Assembly (NCBI RefSeq): GCF_009617875.1
Contig: NZ_BLAV01000001.1
Location: 1,798,001-1,862,000 of the forward strand
Direction: 5' to 3'
Origin: Prolixibacter sp. NT017
GTDB lineage: Bacteria; Bacteroidota; Bacteroidia; Bacteroidales; Prolixibacteraceae
DNA length: 64,000 nucleotides
Positions within the stretch are counted from its first letter, which is position 1. Each line of letters begins with the position of its first letter. The position numbers and the translations under genes were made by a program. Of this stretch, positions 26,257 through 35,738 are shown in pieces. The notes below the pieces were generated by a model. It saw only the letters and a program-made list of their open reading frames with translations. It was not told the origin of the DNA and ran no database searches.

Positions 26257-26847
26257 TCAATGTTTGGAAGAGGTTTCTGCAATTGTCCGTTCTATCCGCT
26301 TATCAGGAATCAGCCAGATGAGGGCGACAAGAATGTATATACCTCCGGAAAGCCATTGACTCAACCAGCTGGAACCGATGGCAATCAGGTACAATATCGG
26401 CGATATTTTCCCCTTGATATCTTTTCCAATGGCTTTTGCCAGAAGAGAAGTATGTCCGTGACTTTTGATGATCAGGTTTTGCAGGACGAAATAGGCTATC
26501 GCAGCCATTAACAGGACTACCCCATACAAGGCAAGAGGCGTGGGGCTGAATTGATTTTCGCCCATCCAGCCCGTCACAAACGGGATGAGTGAAAGCCAGA
26601 AAAGCAGATGCAAATTGGCCCATAAAATGCTGCCATTCACCCGCCTCACGGTGTGCATCATGTGGTGGTGATTGTTCCAGTAGATTCCCACGTAGATAAA
26701 GCTCAGTACATAACTCAGAAATACCGGGATTAGCGGCTTCAAATCAGCCAGCTCATGACCATGGGGTACTTTAATTTCCAGTACCATAATGGTAATGATA
26801 ATCGCCAGCACTCCGTCGCTGAAGGCTTCCAAACGTCCTTTATTCAT
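26257..26847 (-). CDS. TMEM175-family (DUF1211) membrane protein
   Basis: 196 residues, six membrane segments. The first segment reads RLEAFSDGVLAIIITIMVLEI, the FSDGVxAI signature of TMEM175/DUF1211 potassium-selective channels, and the second WNNHHHMMHTV loop is also typical. Bacterial members form tetrameric potassium channels. Here one six-helix unit is encoded, as usual for bacteria. Confidence 0.9.
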   Translation of the reverse strand: MNKGRLEAFSDGVLAIIITIMVLEIKVPHGHELADLKPLIPVFLSYVLSFIYVGIYWNNHHHMMHTVRRVNGSILWANLHLLFWLSLIPFVTGWMGENQFSPTPLALYGVVLLMAAIAYFVLQNLIIKSHGHTSLLAKAIGKDIKGKISPILYLIAIGSSWLSQWLSGGIYILVALIWLIPDKRIERTIAETSSKH

Positions 26848-27157
26848 GTTTCAGGTGTGTAGGTTTTAGCCTTTTAACGTGATAAAGGCAACAAGGTTAA
26901 CAATCCGGCTAACGGCCGAGGGCAGCCAACAATGAAAATACGAATTGCGTGCATGCCTTCAGCCTAATGAATAATGAGTAATCTATCTGAGTTTTATCGT
27001 CTGGAGTCTGGTGTCTTCTTTCTTAGCAAAAGAAAACGGGCCAAAGGCAAAAGCAAAGTAGAAGCGCAACCTGTAACCCGAAATACGAAGCCCGACAACA
27101 GGAACCACAGAAACTACAGAAACCGCGGAGCACAATCTGTAACTATTTAATAATTGT
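26848..27157. other. intergenic region with dispersed-repeat remnants
   Basis: Roughly 310 bases without a credible gene. The part about 27040-27145 has strings such as GAAGCGCAACCTG and GGAACCACAGAAAC that recur at 28220-28260, 28470-28507 and, inverted, at 32790-32830, so it looks like a decayed copy of a dispersed intergenic repeat. Confidence 0.5.
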
Positions 27158-28093
27158 TCATTCCTCATTTCTCATTGCTCCTGCTCCTTTCACCTTCATC
27201 GGCAGCTTGTAAAAACCATGACTGGCGGTAATAAACAACGTTTTAAAATGAGGTCCACCGAAAGTTACATTGGCTGTCCAGTCCTGTTTCACGTCAATGT
27301 GGTCAATCTTTTGCCCCTGCTTGTTGAAGACGGTCACACCCTTTCCGGTGAGGTAGAGATTGCCTTCCGCGTCGAGCGTGAGGCCATCCGAGCCCATGTC
27401 GGTGAATAGCTTCCGGTCGGTCAGGTGACCGTTCTTTTCAATCTGATACACGTACGTTTTGTTGGCGCCTATATCGGCGACATACAACTGTTTGCCATCC
27501 GGTGAGCCAATGATGCCGTTGGGTTTCACCAGGTCGTCACCAACAATAATCACCTTATGACGGTCGGGCGTGAGGTAGTAAACACGCTGCTTTTTGATTG
27601 CTGGTTTTTTGCGTTTCCAATAGTCACGCTGATAGTATGGGTCGGTGAAATACATGCCGCCTTTTGGGGCAATCCATACGTCGTTGGGACCGTTGAGCCG
27701 GTGTCCCTTGAAATCTTTTATCAGCACGGTTACTTTCTTATCGGGAGAAATCGACCAAAGCTGGTCATGCAAATCGGCACAGGTGATGAGATTCCCCTTC
27801 CGGTCGAAATACATTCCGTTCGAACGTCCTGCATTGTCCATAAAAACCGATAGTTTGCCGGCTGTGCTGTATTTCCAGATTTTGTTGTTGGGCTGGTCGG
27901 TGAAATAAACATTTCCTTTGGCGTCAGCTGCCGGCCCTTCGGTAAAGGAAAACTTGCCGGGAATCAATTTCAACTGGGCGCCGTCGGCTATCACCGGGCT
28001 GTTTTGTGCATTGACAATCGGAGCGAAGCCCATGATTCCGGCCACTACAAGCGGCAAAATACGAATCAAACGGATGGATGAGAATAACTGCAT
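27158..28093 (-). CDS. secreted SMP-30/gluconolactonase-like beta-propeller protein
   Basis: 311 residues with an N-terminal signal sequence ending APIVNAQ. The propeller starts with FSFTEGPAADAKGNVYFTDQ and carries KPNGIIGSPDGKQLYVADIG and GSDGLTLDAEGNLYLTG, the metal-site loops of SMP-30 lactonases (Glu, Asn, Asn and Asp ligands are in place). It probably hydrolyses a sugar lactone in the periplasm. A promoter-like TATCTTTC precedes it. Confidence 0.9.
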   Translation of the reverse strand: MQLFSSIRLIRILPLVVAGIMGFAPIVNAQNSPVIADGAQLKLIPGKFSFTEGPAADAKGNVYFTDQPNNKIWKYSTAGKLSVFMDNAGRSNGMYFDRKGNLITCADLHDQLWSISPDKKVTVLIKDFKGHRLNGPNDVWIAPKGGMYFTDPYYQRDYWKRKKPAIKKQRVYYLTPDRHKVIIVGDDLVKPNGIIGSPDGKQLYVADIGANKTYVYQIEKNGHLTDRKLFTDMGSDGLTLDAEGNLYLTGKGVTVFNKQGQKIDHIDVKQDWTANVTFGGPHFKTLFITASHGFYKLPMKVKGAGAMRNEE

Positions 28094-28148
28094 GTATCAG
28101 AGGTTTTTGTTTATTATCGTTCAGTAAACCGCCATTTTTCAGGCGAAC

Positions 28149-28156
28149 GAAAGATA
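28149..28156 (-). promoter_or_regulatory. promoter-like -7 box for the SMP-30 gene
   Basis: The minus strand reads TATCTTTC (7 of 8 to TAnnTTTG) with a TTG 18 bases upstream, the normal spacing for Bacteroidota promoters. Confidence 0.4.
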
Positions 28157-28340
28157 GTATTTTCAACGGAAACTCAAGCTGAGAATGGGAGAAAGGGTGA
28201 AGTGGAGAGTGGGCGATTGGGGGCTTATCTAACAGCAACCACGAAGCGCAACCTGAAACCCTTTAATCAATTAATAATGAATAATGTGTAATGAATAATT
28301 GAAGAGGTGTAAGGAGTAAGGTATAGGATATAAAGTCAAA

Positions 28341-28459
28341 CGTCAAAGGTCTAAAGCCACCTCCTAACAACAGCAACCACGAAACTCATCCGTGTGTATC
28401 CGTGAATTTAATCCGTGTCCATCCGTGGAGGTTTCTTACCACCTAAAAACTCTTTCCAC
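28341..28459 (+). repeat. dispersed intergenic repeat, copy 1 (inverted relative to 32691-32780)
   Basis: The string from CGTCAAAGGTCTAAAG through the block around CCTCCTAACAACAGCAACC to CTCTTTCCAC recurs as reverse complement at 32691-32780 with few substitutions. This copy carries an extra 33 bases made of repeated ATCCGTG words. It lies in the 418-base gap between the SMP-30 and AlkD-like genes, which has no other gene. Confidence 0.75.
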
Positions 28460-28511
28460 AACAGTAACAAAAGAAACCACAGGAACCGCGAAGCCCAACC
28501 TGAAACCTCTT

Positions 28512-29219
28512 CTATTTCGCCATCGCCACCGCTTTCATCTCCTTCGGCATCTTCTCTATAGCATACCGAAGCGCTGTACGGGGCATCATCGCCTTGTTGC
28601 GCACCACATAGTCGAATACTTCCTGCTGGTGGGCCTGACTCGCGGCTTTCAGCATCCAGCCGTAACCTTTTTGCACCAGATCGTCCGTGTCGAGGAGTAA
28701 AATGTCCGCGATGGCTAGTATGTCTTCCAAAAACAGACCTCTTCGTGCCGGGATAATCAACGAAACGGCAGCGGCGCGTTTCACCCAGCGGTTTTCAGAT
28801 CGCGCAAACGCCTTTAGTTGCGCCAGAAACTCCGGATACATCATTACAAAGTCGCCGATGGTGTGATTGCACAATGTATCGCACGAAGCCCAGTTGTTGA
28901 CATAATTGGTTATCCACTTCGCGAACACAATGAAATCTTCCGGAACGTACTGTTTGCGAAGGGAGTAAGCCCAGTTGCAGGCTACAAATGACTCTTCCAG
29001 GTTGCCCGACTGCCACAACTGGTCACACAGGGCAAAAATATCGGTTTTGCTCTCTGTTTTGAGCTCTTTCCAGTACTCTTTGCTGATTTTACTGACGACC
29101 GCCGTTTTCACGCCGTACGATTTTAGTTCTCCCTTGAAGAATCGCTGCCCCGATATCCGGGTTTCTTCAGTTGCATTGCTTTGCAGTTCTTCGCGAAGGC
29201 CGGTGAGGATGTTGTTCAT
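28512..29219 (-). CDS. AlkD-like DNA alkylation repair protein
   Basis: 235 residues of helical HEAT-like repeats. FFKGELKSYGVKTAVVSKISK at the N-terminus, the central WASCDTLCNHTIGDFV and ENRWVKRAAAVSLIIPARRG are typical of the AlkC/AlkD glycosylase superfamily, which removes 3- and 7-alkylpurines. The catalytic Asp region (WASCDTLC) is present. It lies 27 bases after a VOC gene on the same strand. Confidence 0.88.
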   Translation of the reverse strand: MNNILTGLREELQSNATEETRISGQRFFKGELKSYGVKTAVVSKISKEYWKELKTESKTDIFALCDQLWQSGNLEESFVACNWAYSLRKQYVPEDFIVFAKWITNYVNNWASCDTLCNHTIGDFVMMYPEFLAQLKAFARSENRWVKRAAAVSLIIPARRGLFLEDILAIADILLLDTDDLVQKGYGWMLKAASQAHQQEVFDYVVRNKAMMPRTALRYAIEKMPKEMKAVAMAK

Positions 29220-29246
29220 GTGGTAAAGATGAGTGTTTCCAAAAAT

Positions 29247-29627
29247 TTACGCATAATTACTAATCTCAATCAGGTTGCCGTCCGGGTCGCGGAGGTAAAG
29301 CGAGCGGATTTTCCCGGTTGCGCCGGTCCGTTCCACAATGCCCTCGACAATCTTTACGCCCTTGCTGATGAGTTCGGCCTGTACCTCTTCAATGGCGGTG
29401 GTGCTGATAAGACAAATATCGGCCGAGCCGCAGGTGGGAGCGGAGGCTTTGGGCTCAAACTCTTTGCCTTTTGGGTGCAGGTTGATTTTCTGCCTTCCAA
29501 ACGACAACGCTTTCCGGTTGTCCCCGAAAACCACCAGTTCCATACCGAGTATTTCGGTGTAAAATTCGATGGTTGCCGCCATGTTGGCAACGGTCAGGAC
29601 GATATGGTCGATGTGATTGATTTTCAT
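29247..29627 (-). CDS. VOC-family (glyoxalase/bleomycin resistance) protein
   Basis: 126 residues with two beta-alpha-beta-beta-beta modules: INHIDHIVLTVANMAATIEFYTEILGM at the start and RDPDGNLIEISNY at the end, each giving metal-ligand positions (His 6 or so and Glu near the C-terminus). Such proteins can be dioxygenases, isomerases or resistance proteins; the substrate cannot be told. Confidence 0.88.
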   Translation of the reverse strand: MKINHIDHIVLTVANMAATIEFYTEILGMELVVFGDNRKALSFGRQKINLHPKGKEFEPKASAPTCGSADICLISTTAIEEVQAELISKGVKIVEGIVERTGATGKIRSLYLRDPDGNLIEISNYA

Positions 29628-29952
29628 GAAGTAGATTGATTGAAATTCAATTAGAGGGTTAACGTTTGTTTTGCTTTATAGTGACTTATTATTTCAAAAT
29701 TAAGGGATATAACCCAATCTTTCGGTACCATTTAGATTGTCTTTCATCTTTTTGTTTCACTGGTTCTCTAAATTAACGATTCACCACTTTCTTTTCGTAT
29801 CCGACATTGTCCTTCACCCAATAACTTTTCAACACCCCAACGTTCATATAAAATAAAACACAGCAAAATCCCAATAAAATAAAGTGCTATATCACTCTCT
29901 ATCCAATCCCTCCTTTTAAACATAGGCAACCGTTCGTCCTCTGAAAAATCCG

Positions 29953-30485
29953 ACAAACGAAAATTTTTTCCCGCCAGGTTCGTCAGGAATTTTACGGGCC
30001 AAACTGATTTTGATCGCGTCGCCCAAAAATTCTCTTGCCGGTCAAGCGCTCCCGATCGTATTTCTAAAATTTTTTTGGTCGACGAGTTGATTCTGAATTC
30101 ACTCCTGAAAGCTTTTAGGGAGGCGAACTGCTCCAAAAGTTGTTTCTGAAGACTTTTAGGTCGGTAAATCATTCCGGATTTTGCCCCTAAAAAGTTTTAG
30201 GTCGGTAAATAGGTTCTGAATTGGTCCCTGAAGAGTTTTAGATCGAAAAAAATATTCTGTTCGGGTTCCCCAAAAGTTTTAGGTCGGTAAATAGGTTTGG
30301 AATAGGTCCCTAAAAATTTTTAGATCGGGAATTTTTGGCTGGGGTGCTTCCCAAAACGTTTCAGATCGGAAAAATATAGCTGGACATCGACCAAAAAGTT
30401 TTCAGATCGAAAAAATACGGCTGGGAGGCTCCCATAAAGTTTTTAGATCGCGAAATTACATCGGGTTAGGGCTCCGGGCTTTCAT
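29953..30485 (+). repeat. array B: about 13 degenerate 41-bp tandem units
   Basis: The word AGATCG or AGGTCG recurs at 30158, 30199, 30240, 30281, 30322, 30363, 30404 and 30445, each exactly 41 bases apart. Weaker units line up at 30117, 30076, 30035, 29994 and 29953. The consensus is AG(A/G)TCGG(n)AAAT, a variable middle, then GG(n)CCC(n)AAAAGTTTT. Because 41 is not a multiple of three, the array cannot maintain one reading frame. It fills most of the gap between the VOC gene and the hybrid kinase. Confidence 0.88.
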
Positions 30486-30800
30486 CGAGCTTCGCTCTGT
30501 TGGTGATGGCACGCCCCGGCAAGGGGGCTGTTCCAAATCCATCAGACAAAATTTGGTGTATGTTTTTTTCGGCCTGAAAGGCCAACTGACTTCAGTCCGG
30601 GGCGAAACCCCGGGTTATGGAAACGGAACGTATATGCGGTAGCACAACGGCTATGATTGAAAAAGAATCGCTGTCTCGACCGCAATGGTAATGGCGTAGC
30701 ATTAATGATAACCCGGCCCCTGCAGGGCGCAGGAAATGATGGTTGTCATATCCCCAAGGCGTTGCCATTGGGCTGAATTAAATTGTCCCGTAGGGACATA
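30486..30800. repeat. palindrome-rich intergenic element
   Basis: A stretch with several short perfect hairpins: GGCCTGAAAGGCC (30571-30583), CCGGGGCGAAACCCCGG (30597-30613) and TGTCCCGTAGGGACA (30784-30798). No coding frame is credible. The composition resembles the dispersed palindromic intergenic elements often seen in Bacteroidota; no second copy is present in this window. Confidence 0.4.
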
Positions 30801-30802
30801 CA

Positions 30803-30839
30803 AAAAAATCCTGACAGGTTGCGAGAACCTGCCAGGATA
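30803..30839 (-). terminator. Rho-independent terminator for the hybrid kinase gene
   Basis: On the minus strand ATCCTGGCAGGTT and AACCTGTCAGGAT form a 13-bp stem (one mismatch) around CTCGC and run into seven T residues. It lies about 20 bases after the kinase stop codon. Confidence 0.9.
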
Positions 30840-30860
30840 TAGGGGTGGAGCATCGTTCGT

Positions 30861-32510
30861 TTATTTACTGAAATACTTCTGCCGGACGGCTTTTAGCTTG
30901 TACTTGTTCACCGGTTTGGAGAAGTAGTCGTTGCATCCGGCCTGGATGGCTTTCTCGCGTTCGCCGGTAAAACCAAAGCCGGTTAAGGCGATAATGACGA
31001 CATCTTTGTTGAATTCCCGTATCTGACGGGTCGTCTCGTAGCCATCCAAACCGGGTATCTGCACATCCATCAAAATCAAATCGATATCGGGATTGCCGCG
31101 GGTAATTATCACCGCGTCCTCACCGGTTTTTGCCAAAGCAATTTCGTTGCCAAACATCTTCGCGGCAATGGATATGATTAACTCCGATGTTTCATCGTCT
31201 TCAACAATCAGCACTTTCAGGTTACCGTCTTCATCGTCCGGTTCGGAAACAATGGCTCCGTTTTCGCCCAGGTTGCGCTTTTCCGATTCTTCGCCAAAAG
31301 GCAGGGTGAAATAGAAGACAGAGCCTTTTCCTACCTCACTCTCCACCCATAACTTTCCACCTTGTTTCTCGATGAACTCCTTGCAGAGAATCAAACCGAG
31401 TCCGGTGCTGGTTTCTCCTTCGGTTCCTTCGCGGTTGACTTTCCCGTCGAGGCGGAACAGCTTGTCCAGCATCTCCCGGTCCATCCCAATTCCCGTGTCG
31501 GCAACGGATACTTCGATAAAACGGTCGGGCAATACCTGGGCTGCAATGTCGACTTTTCCGCCGCGGGGCGTGAATTTTATCGCATTGGAAACCAGGTTGC
31601 GGATGATGGTCTGCACCACATTTACATCGGCGAATACCTCGAGGTTATTGGGGATGGCACAGGTGATCTCAATCTCTTTGGCCTGGGCCGGTTCTGCTAA
31701 AATATCCAGGCTGTCGATGATGATGGAGCAGAGGGGAATGATTTCCGGGTTGAACAGGATCATTCCCTGCTGCATGCGCGACCACTGCAACAGGTTTTCG
31801 AGCAAGCGGTACAGGTGCGAAACCGAGTCGCGCATGGTTAACGAGAACTTGCGTATCTCTTCCATGGTCAGGTCCTGCAGGTTTTCCGCCATAACCTGGG
31901 TCAGGCCCAGAAAGCTGTTAAACGGGCTGCGCAAATCGTGGGCGATGATGGAGAAGAATTTGTCTTTTTCGGCATTGCTAATCAGCAGTTCTTCATTCAT
32001 GCGCTTGATTTCGGCTTCGGCTTTCTTCCTTTCGGTGATATCCCGGTCGACGCCCCGGTAGCCTTTTAAATTTCCCTTTTCGTCGAGAATGGGAACGCCA
32101 TTGGTGAGAACGCAGCGTAATTCACCATCTTTGGTGATGACCCAGTTCTCCATATCCTTAATGGGAGCTTTTTTGTCGACAATCTCTGCAAACAGCGGGG
32201 CGATGCGTTCCTTTTCTTCCGGCGGCATAAAATCAAACGGGGTCTTCCCGATGATATCATCCGGCGAAGAGCCGAACATATCGATGCCGGTTTGCGACGT
32301 GTAGGTATACACGCCATTTTTGTCGACCTCCCATACCCAATCCGTCTTGTTAATTTCGCGAAGGCGCTCTTCGCTTTTCTGCAAATCCAAATCGGCCTGC
32401 TTCCGACCCGCGATGTTTTTGTCGTATTCCTTCTTTAACGATTGGTATTTCTGTTGCAGCTCCTGCAACTCAACGATGAGTTCCTTTTTGGTTTTGGCAT
32501 TTTGATTCAT
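30861..32510 (-). CDS. PAS sensor histidine kinase with C-terminal receiver domain (hybrid kinase)
   Basis: 549 residues from the ATG at 32510; an upstream ATG at 32555 adds MKCNCPINGNAKTCV. Order: coiled coil (about 1-50), PAS (about 55-170, ending GVDRDITERKKAEAEI), HisKA with FFSIIAHDLRSPFNS, HATPase_c with RNLVSNAIKF and GTGLGLILCKEFI (wording STGLGL), then a receiver domain with LKVLIVEDDE and the phospho-acceptor Asp in LILMDVQIPGLDG. No membrane segment, so it senses inside the cell. No separate output regulator adjoins it. Confidence 0.9.
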   Translation of the reverse strand: MNQNAKTKKELIVELQELQQKYQSLKKEYDKNIAGRKQADLDLQKSEERLREINKTDWVWEVDKNGVYTYTSQTGIDMFGSSPDDIIGKTPFDFMPPEEKERIAPLFAEIVDKKAPIKDMENWVITKDGELRCVLTNGVPILDEKGNLKGYRGVDRDITERKKAEAEIKRMNEELLISNAEKDKFFSIIAHDLRSPFNSFLGLTQVMAENLQDLTMEEIRKFSLTMRDSVSHLYRLLENLLQWSRMQQGMILFNPEIIPLCSIIIDSLDILAEPAQAKEIEITCAIPNNLEVFADVNVVQTIIRNLVSNAIKFTPRGGKVDIAAQVLPDRFIEVSVADTGIGMDREMLDKLFRLDGKVNREGTEGETSTGLGLILCKEFIEKQGGKLWVESEVGKGSVFYFTLPFGEESEKRNLGENGAIVSEPDDEDGNLKVLIVEDDETSELIISIAAKMFGNEIALAKTGEDAVIITRGNPDIDLILMDVQIPGLDGYETTRQIREFNKDVVIIALTGFGFTGEREKAIQAGCNDYFSKPVNKYKLKAVRQKYFSK

Positions 32511-32690
32511 TACACAGGTTTTAGCGTTCCCGTTAATGGGGCAGTTGCATTTCACCGGTTATCAGCGGTGTTTTCGCTTTACACGAATGGGGTAGTAATA
32601 TGGGCAAAAAAAATCTCTTTTCCCGGGTATTGTATAGCAGGTTTTAATTATAGATAAGAGAGGAGAGACAGAAGACATGATAAGTTTCAG

Positions 32691-32780
32691 GTTGGAAAGA
32701 GTGTTAAGAAACCTCCACGGATGAGTTTCGCGGTTGCTGTTGTTAGGAGGTGACTTTAGACCTTTGAAATTCGACGTTGG
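32691..32780 (-). repeat. dispersed intergenic repeat, copy 2
   Basis: Reverse complement of the element at 28341-28459 without its 33-base insertion. It lies in the gap of about 560 bases between the hybrid kinase and the TolC gene; the rest of that gap holds further repeat words (GGTTTCAGGTTGCGCTTCGC, about 32797-32816) and no gene. Confidence 0.75.
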
Positions 32781-33113
32781 ACGATTTCAAGTTTCAGGTT
32801 TCAGGTTGCGCTTCGCGGTTTGAATTGTTTCTGTTGTTCCTGTCGTTATTGTTGTTCGGCTTCGATATTCCGTCCGTTGCCGGGCAGGTAGGGCCACGAT
32901 ATATCGTGGCCGGGAGCTATCGGCAGTATACGGGAATTCATTGTTCTGCTTCCCTGCAACCTCGAAGTGCAATTGGCTTCGTCGAACTTCGTTTCGTGTA
33001 ATTTTCCTTCGATAAAATCCTTCCCTTCGTCGATAAAATCCCTGGCCCGGTCTATTCTGCTTTCAATCGGCTTTGCCGGAAACTACCTTTCGGTAAAATC
33101 AAAACGCGAAAGC

Positions 33114-34451
33114 ATGAGAACAATCATCAGGCATATTTCCATCATCGGAATCATCATCCTGTATTTCTCCAATTCGGGTGTTTCGGCGCAACCGGCCGAC
33201 TCGATCCACTGGAATTTGCAGGACTGTATTCAGTATGCATTGAAAAAGAATGTCACCGTGCGGGGGAGTGAGCTAACCTACCAAAGCAACACAGTTTATG
33301 CCGACCAGGCAAGAGCTAATCAGCTGCCATCCCTCAATGCATCGGTCAATCAGCATTTCAGCTGGAGCAAGAGCAACGGCATTAACGATAATTACGCAGG
33401 GGCCAACAGCACCGACTACGGTGTGAACTCCAGTCTGACGCTCTTCAACGGCTCGAAGCTGACCAATGCCATCAAGCAGGCCGATTTGAACCTGCAAAGC
33501 AGCAACTACGATATTCAGACCAATAAGGAGACCGTGAGCCTGAATATTCTGAACGCCTATCTGCAGGTGCTCTATGCGCAGGAAGCCGTGACCAATGCCC
33601 AAAACCAGATTCAGTCGACACAGGGGCAGGTAGAACTGGCCAAGGAAAAGCTATCGCTCCGGGTGATTTCCCAGTCGGAATACCTGCAGGTGAAATCGGA
33701 GCTGGCCAGTGAGAAACTGACGTTGGCGAACGCCGAAAAGGATTTGGCCATTGCCCGCCTGAACCTGATGCAGCTGATGGAGCTTCCGGTTACCGATAAC
33801 TTCCACGTGGTGCGCCCGGTGCTCGATTCGCTGGTCAATCAGCAACGCAGCCCCAATCCGCAGGATGTTTACCTGAAAGCCCTGGGTTTTAAACCCGAAG
33901 TGAAAAGTGTGGAGCTGAACAAGCAGAGCGCTGCCCTTGACGTGAACATCGCCAAAGCGGGATATCTACCCAAACTGTCGTTGGATGCCGGAGTTAATAC
34001 GGGTTATTCGAGCCTGCTGACCGGTTCGGGTTACAGCACCCAGCTCAGCGATAAGCTGACGCCTTCGGTGGGACTGAGCCTGTCCATCCCGATATTCGAT
34101 AACAAGCAGGTCAAGTCGAATGTAGAGCTGGCGCAAATCGGGACACAGAATGCCGAGCTACAGGAAATCGATGTGAAAAACCAGTTGCGGAAAGAGATTG
34201 AGCAGGCCTGTACCGACGTGAAATCGGCACAGATTCAGTACGAAGCCAGCGTGGAGAAATACGACGCAGCCAATGAGTCGTACCTGGTGGCCGAAGAAAA
34301 GTTTCGCCAGGGACTTATCAACTCGGTGGATTTCCTGGTACAGAAAACCAATCAGATTACCGCTCAGAGCAATCTGCTGCAATCGAAATACACCCTGATA
34401 TTCGACTATAAAATCCTCGATTTCTATTCGGGAATACCGTTAACCCTATAA
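33114..34451 (+). CDS. TolC-family outer-membrane efflux protein
   Basis: 445 residues from the ATG at 33114, where a signal peptide MRTIIRHISIIGIIILYFSNSGVSAQ begins; the open frame extends upstream to 32967 but only through repeat-like sequence. Two long TolC repeats of helical and strand pattern follow (LQDCIQYALKKNVTVRGSEL at the start, NAELQEIDVKNQLRKEIEQACTD in the second half). It forms the outer-membrane channel for the MacA/MacB-type pump encoded directly downstream. Confidence 0.92.
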   Translation: MRTIIRHISIIGIIILYFSNSGVSAQPADSIHWNLQDCIQYALKKNVTVRGSELTYQSNTVYADQARANQLPSLNASVNQHFSWSKSNGINDNYAGANSTDYGVNSSLTLFNGSKLTNAIKQADLNLQSSNYDIQTNKETVSLNILNAYLQVLYAQEAVTNAQNQIQSTQGQVELAKEKLSLRVISQSEYLQVKSELASEKLTLANAEKDLAIARLNLMQLMELPVTDNFHVVRPVLDSLVNQQRSPNPQDVYLKALGFKPEVKSVELNKQSAALDVNIAKAGYLPKLSLDAGVNTGYSSLLTGSGYSTQLSDKLTPSVGLSLSIPIFDNKQVKSNVELAQIGTQNAELQEIDVKNQLRKEIEQACTDVKSAQIQYEASVEKYDAANESYLVAEEKFRQGLINSVDFLVQKTNQITAQSNLLQSKYTLIFDYKILDFYSGIPLTL

Positions 34452-34462
34452 TATCAACACAC

Positions 34463-35734
34463 ATGAAAAAGAAGACTATAATTATTATATCGGCCATTGC
34501 GGTGATTGCCATAGGCGGGCTGCTGGTGAGCAATGTCATGAAAGACAAGGATAAAACCATCGATTTCAAGACGGCTACGGCCGACACCGGTTACCTCAGC
34601 AATACGGTAACCGCCACCGGAACCCTTCAGGCCATTCAAACAGTAGAAGTCGGTACGCAGGTTTCGGGCCGCATCAAAAAACTGTATGTCGATTTTAACT
34701 CGCATGTAAAAAAAGGAGAGGTGCTGGCCAAAATCGATGAAGAACCATTACGGCTTTCGCTTGACCAGGCCCGGGCTACGCTCGACAATGCAAAAGCGGA
34801 ACTGAAATACCAAAAGGCCAACTACGAACGGCTGAAACCCTTATACGAGAAACAACTGATTTCGCAAACCGATTACGACCAGGCGGTCTACAATTACGAG
34901 CAGGCCAAAGCCAACGTCATCAGCGCTCAATCGGGGTACGACAAAAGTAAGACGAACCTCGATTACGCGACGATTTATTCGCCCATTGATGGCGTCGTAC
35001 TCAACCGTGCCGTTGACGAAGGGCAGACCGTTGCCGCCAGTTTCAACACCCCGACGCTGTTCACTATCGCCAACGACCTCACACAAATGCAGGTGGAAGC
35101 CAACGTGGACGAAGCCGATATTGGCCAGGTGCGGGACGGTCAGCGGGTGGAATTCACGGTAGACGCTTACCCTGATATGAAATTCGCGGGTACGGTAACC
35201 GAAATACGATTAGAGCCGGTGACGACCAATAACGTGGTAACATTTACCGTTATCATCTCGGCTCCTAACCCCGACAAGAAATTGCTGCCGGGAATGACGG
35301 CCAGCGCCACCATCTTCGTAAAGGAATCGAACGATGCACTAAAAGTTCCGGTCCAGGCACTATTGTTCAAACCCGATCCAAAGTTGATGCAGGCCTACAT
35401 GAGCCAACTTCCTGAAAACGACCGTCCGCGTAAAGCAGCGATGGCAATTGAACCCAACAAAGGGAAAACCTTGTCACCTTCCGGTGAAAAACAGGACGAA
35501 AACGGACAGAAAGAGCAACATGTATGGGTGAAAGATGGTGTGATGCTCCATCCGGTAACCGTAAAAACCGGCATCAACGACGGAACCGATGTGCAGATTC
35601 TTTCCGGTCTGAAAAAAGGAGAAAAGGTCGTACTGTCGATGAGTGAGAAGAAACTGGCAGACAATTCATCGGAAGAAGCCAGGAGTCCGTTCATGCCGAC
35701 ACCTCCGGGGCGACGAAACAAGAATAAAAAGTAA
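34463..35734 (+). CDS. MacA/HlyD-type periplasmic adaptor of an efflux pump
   Basis: 423 residues: an N-terminal membrane anchor (about 4-24), a lipoyl/barrel-sandwich half VEVGTQVSGRIKKLYVDFNSHVKKGEVLAKID, a coiled-coil hairpin (about 95-165), and the returning half IYSPIDGVVLNRAVDEGQTV with beta-barrel domain. The C-terminal PTPPGRRNKNKK tail is polar. It bridges the MacB-like transporter and the TolC channel. Eleven bases follow the TolC gene and four precede the ATPase gene. Confidence 0.92.
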   Translation: MKKKTIIIISAIAVIAIGGLLVSNVMKDKDKTIDFKTATADTGYLSNTVTATGTLQAIQTVEVGTQVSGRIKKLYVDFNSHVKKGEVLAKIDEEPLRLSLDQARATLDNAKAELKYQKANYERLKPLYEKQLISQTDYDQAVYNYEQAKANVISAQSGYDKSKTNLDYATIYSPIDGVVLNRAVDEGQTVAASFNTPTLFTIANDLTQMQVEANVDEADIGQVRDGQRVEFTVDAYPDMKFAGTVTEIRLEPVTTNNVVTFTVIISAPNPDKKLLPGMTASATIFVKESNDALKVPVQALLFKPDPKLMQAYMSQLPENDRPRKAAMAIEPNKGKTLSPSGEKQDENGQKEQHVWVKDGVMLHPVTVKTGINDGTDVQILSGLKKGEKVVLSMSEKKLADNSSEEARSPFMPTPPGRRNKNKK

Positions 35735-35738
35735 AGAA

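Noticed and set aside
29768..30172. 134-residue minus-strand reading frame
   Set aside because: Its first half is translated from the 41-bp repeat array and the second half shows no conserved pattern. A real gene is not excluded for 29768-29910 but cannot be supported.
29953..30485. CRISPR array
   Set aside because: Units are contiguous and diverged along their whole length; there are no constant repeats separating unique spacers and no cas gene nearby. The same holds for the 21-bp arrays.
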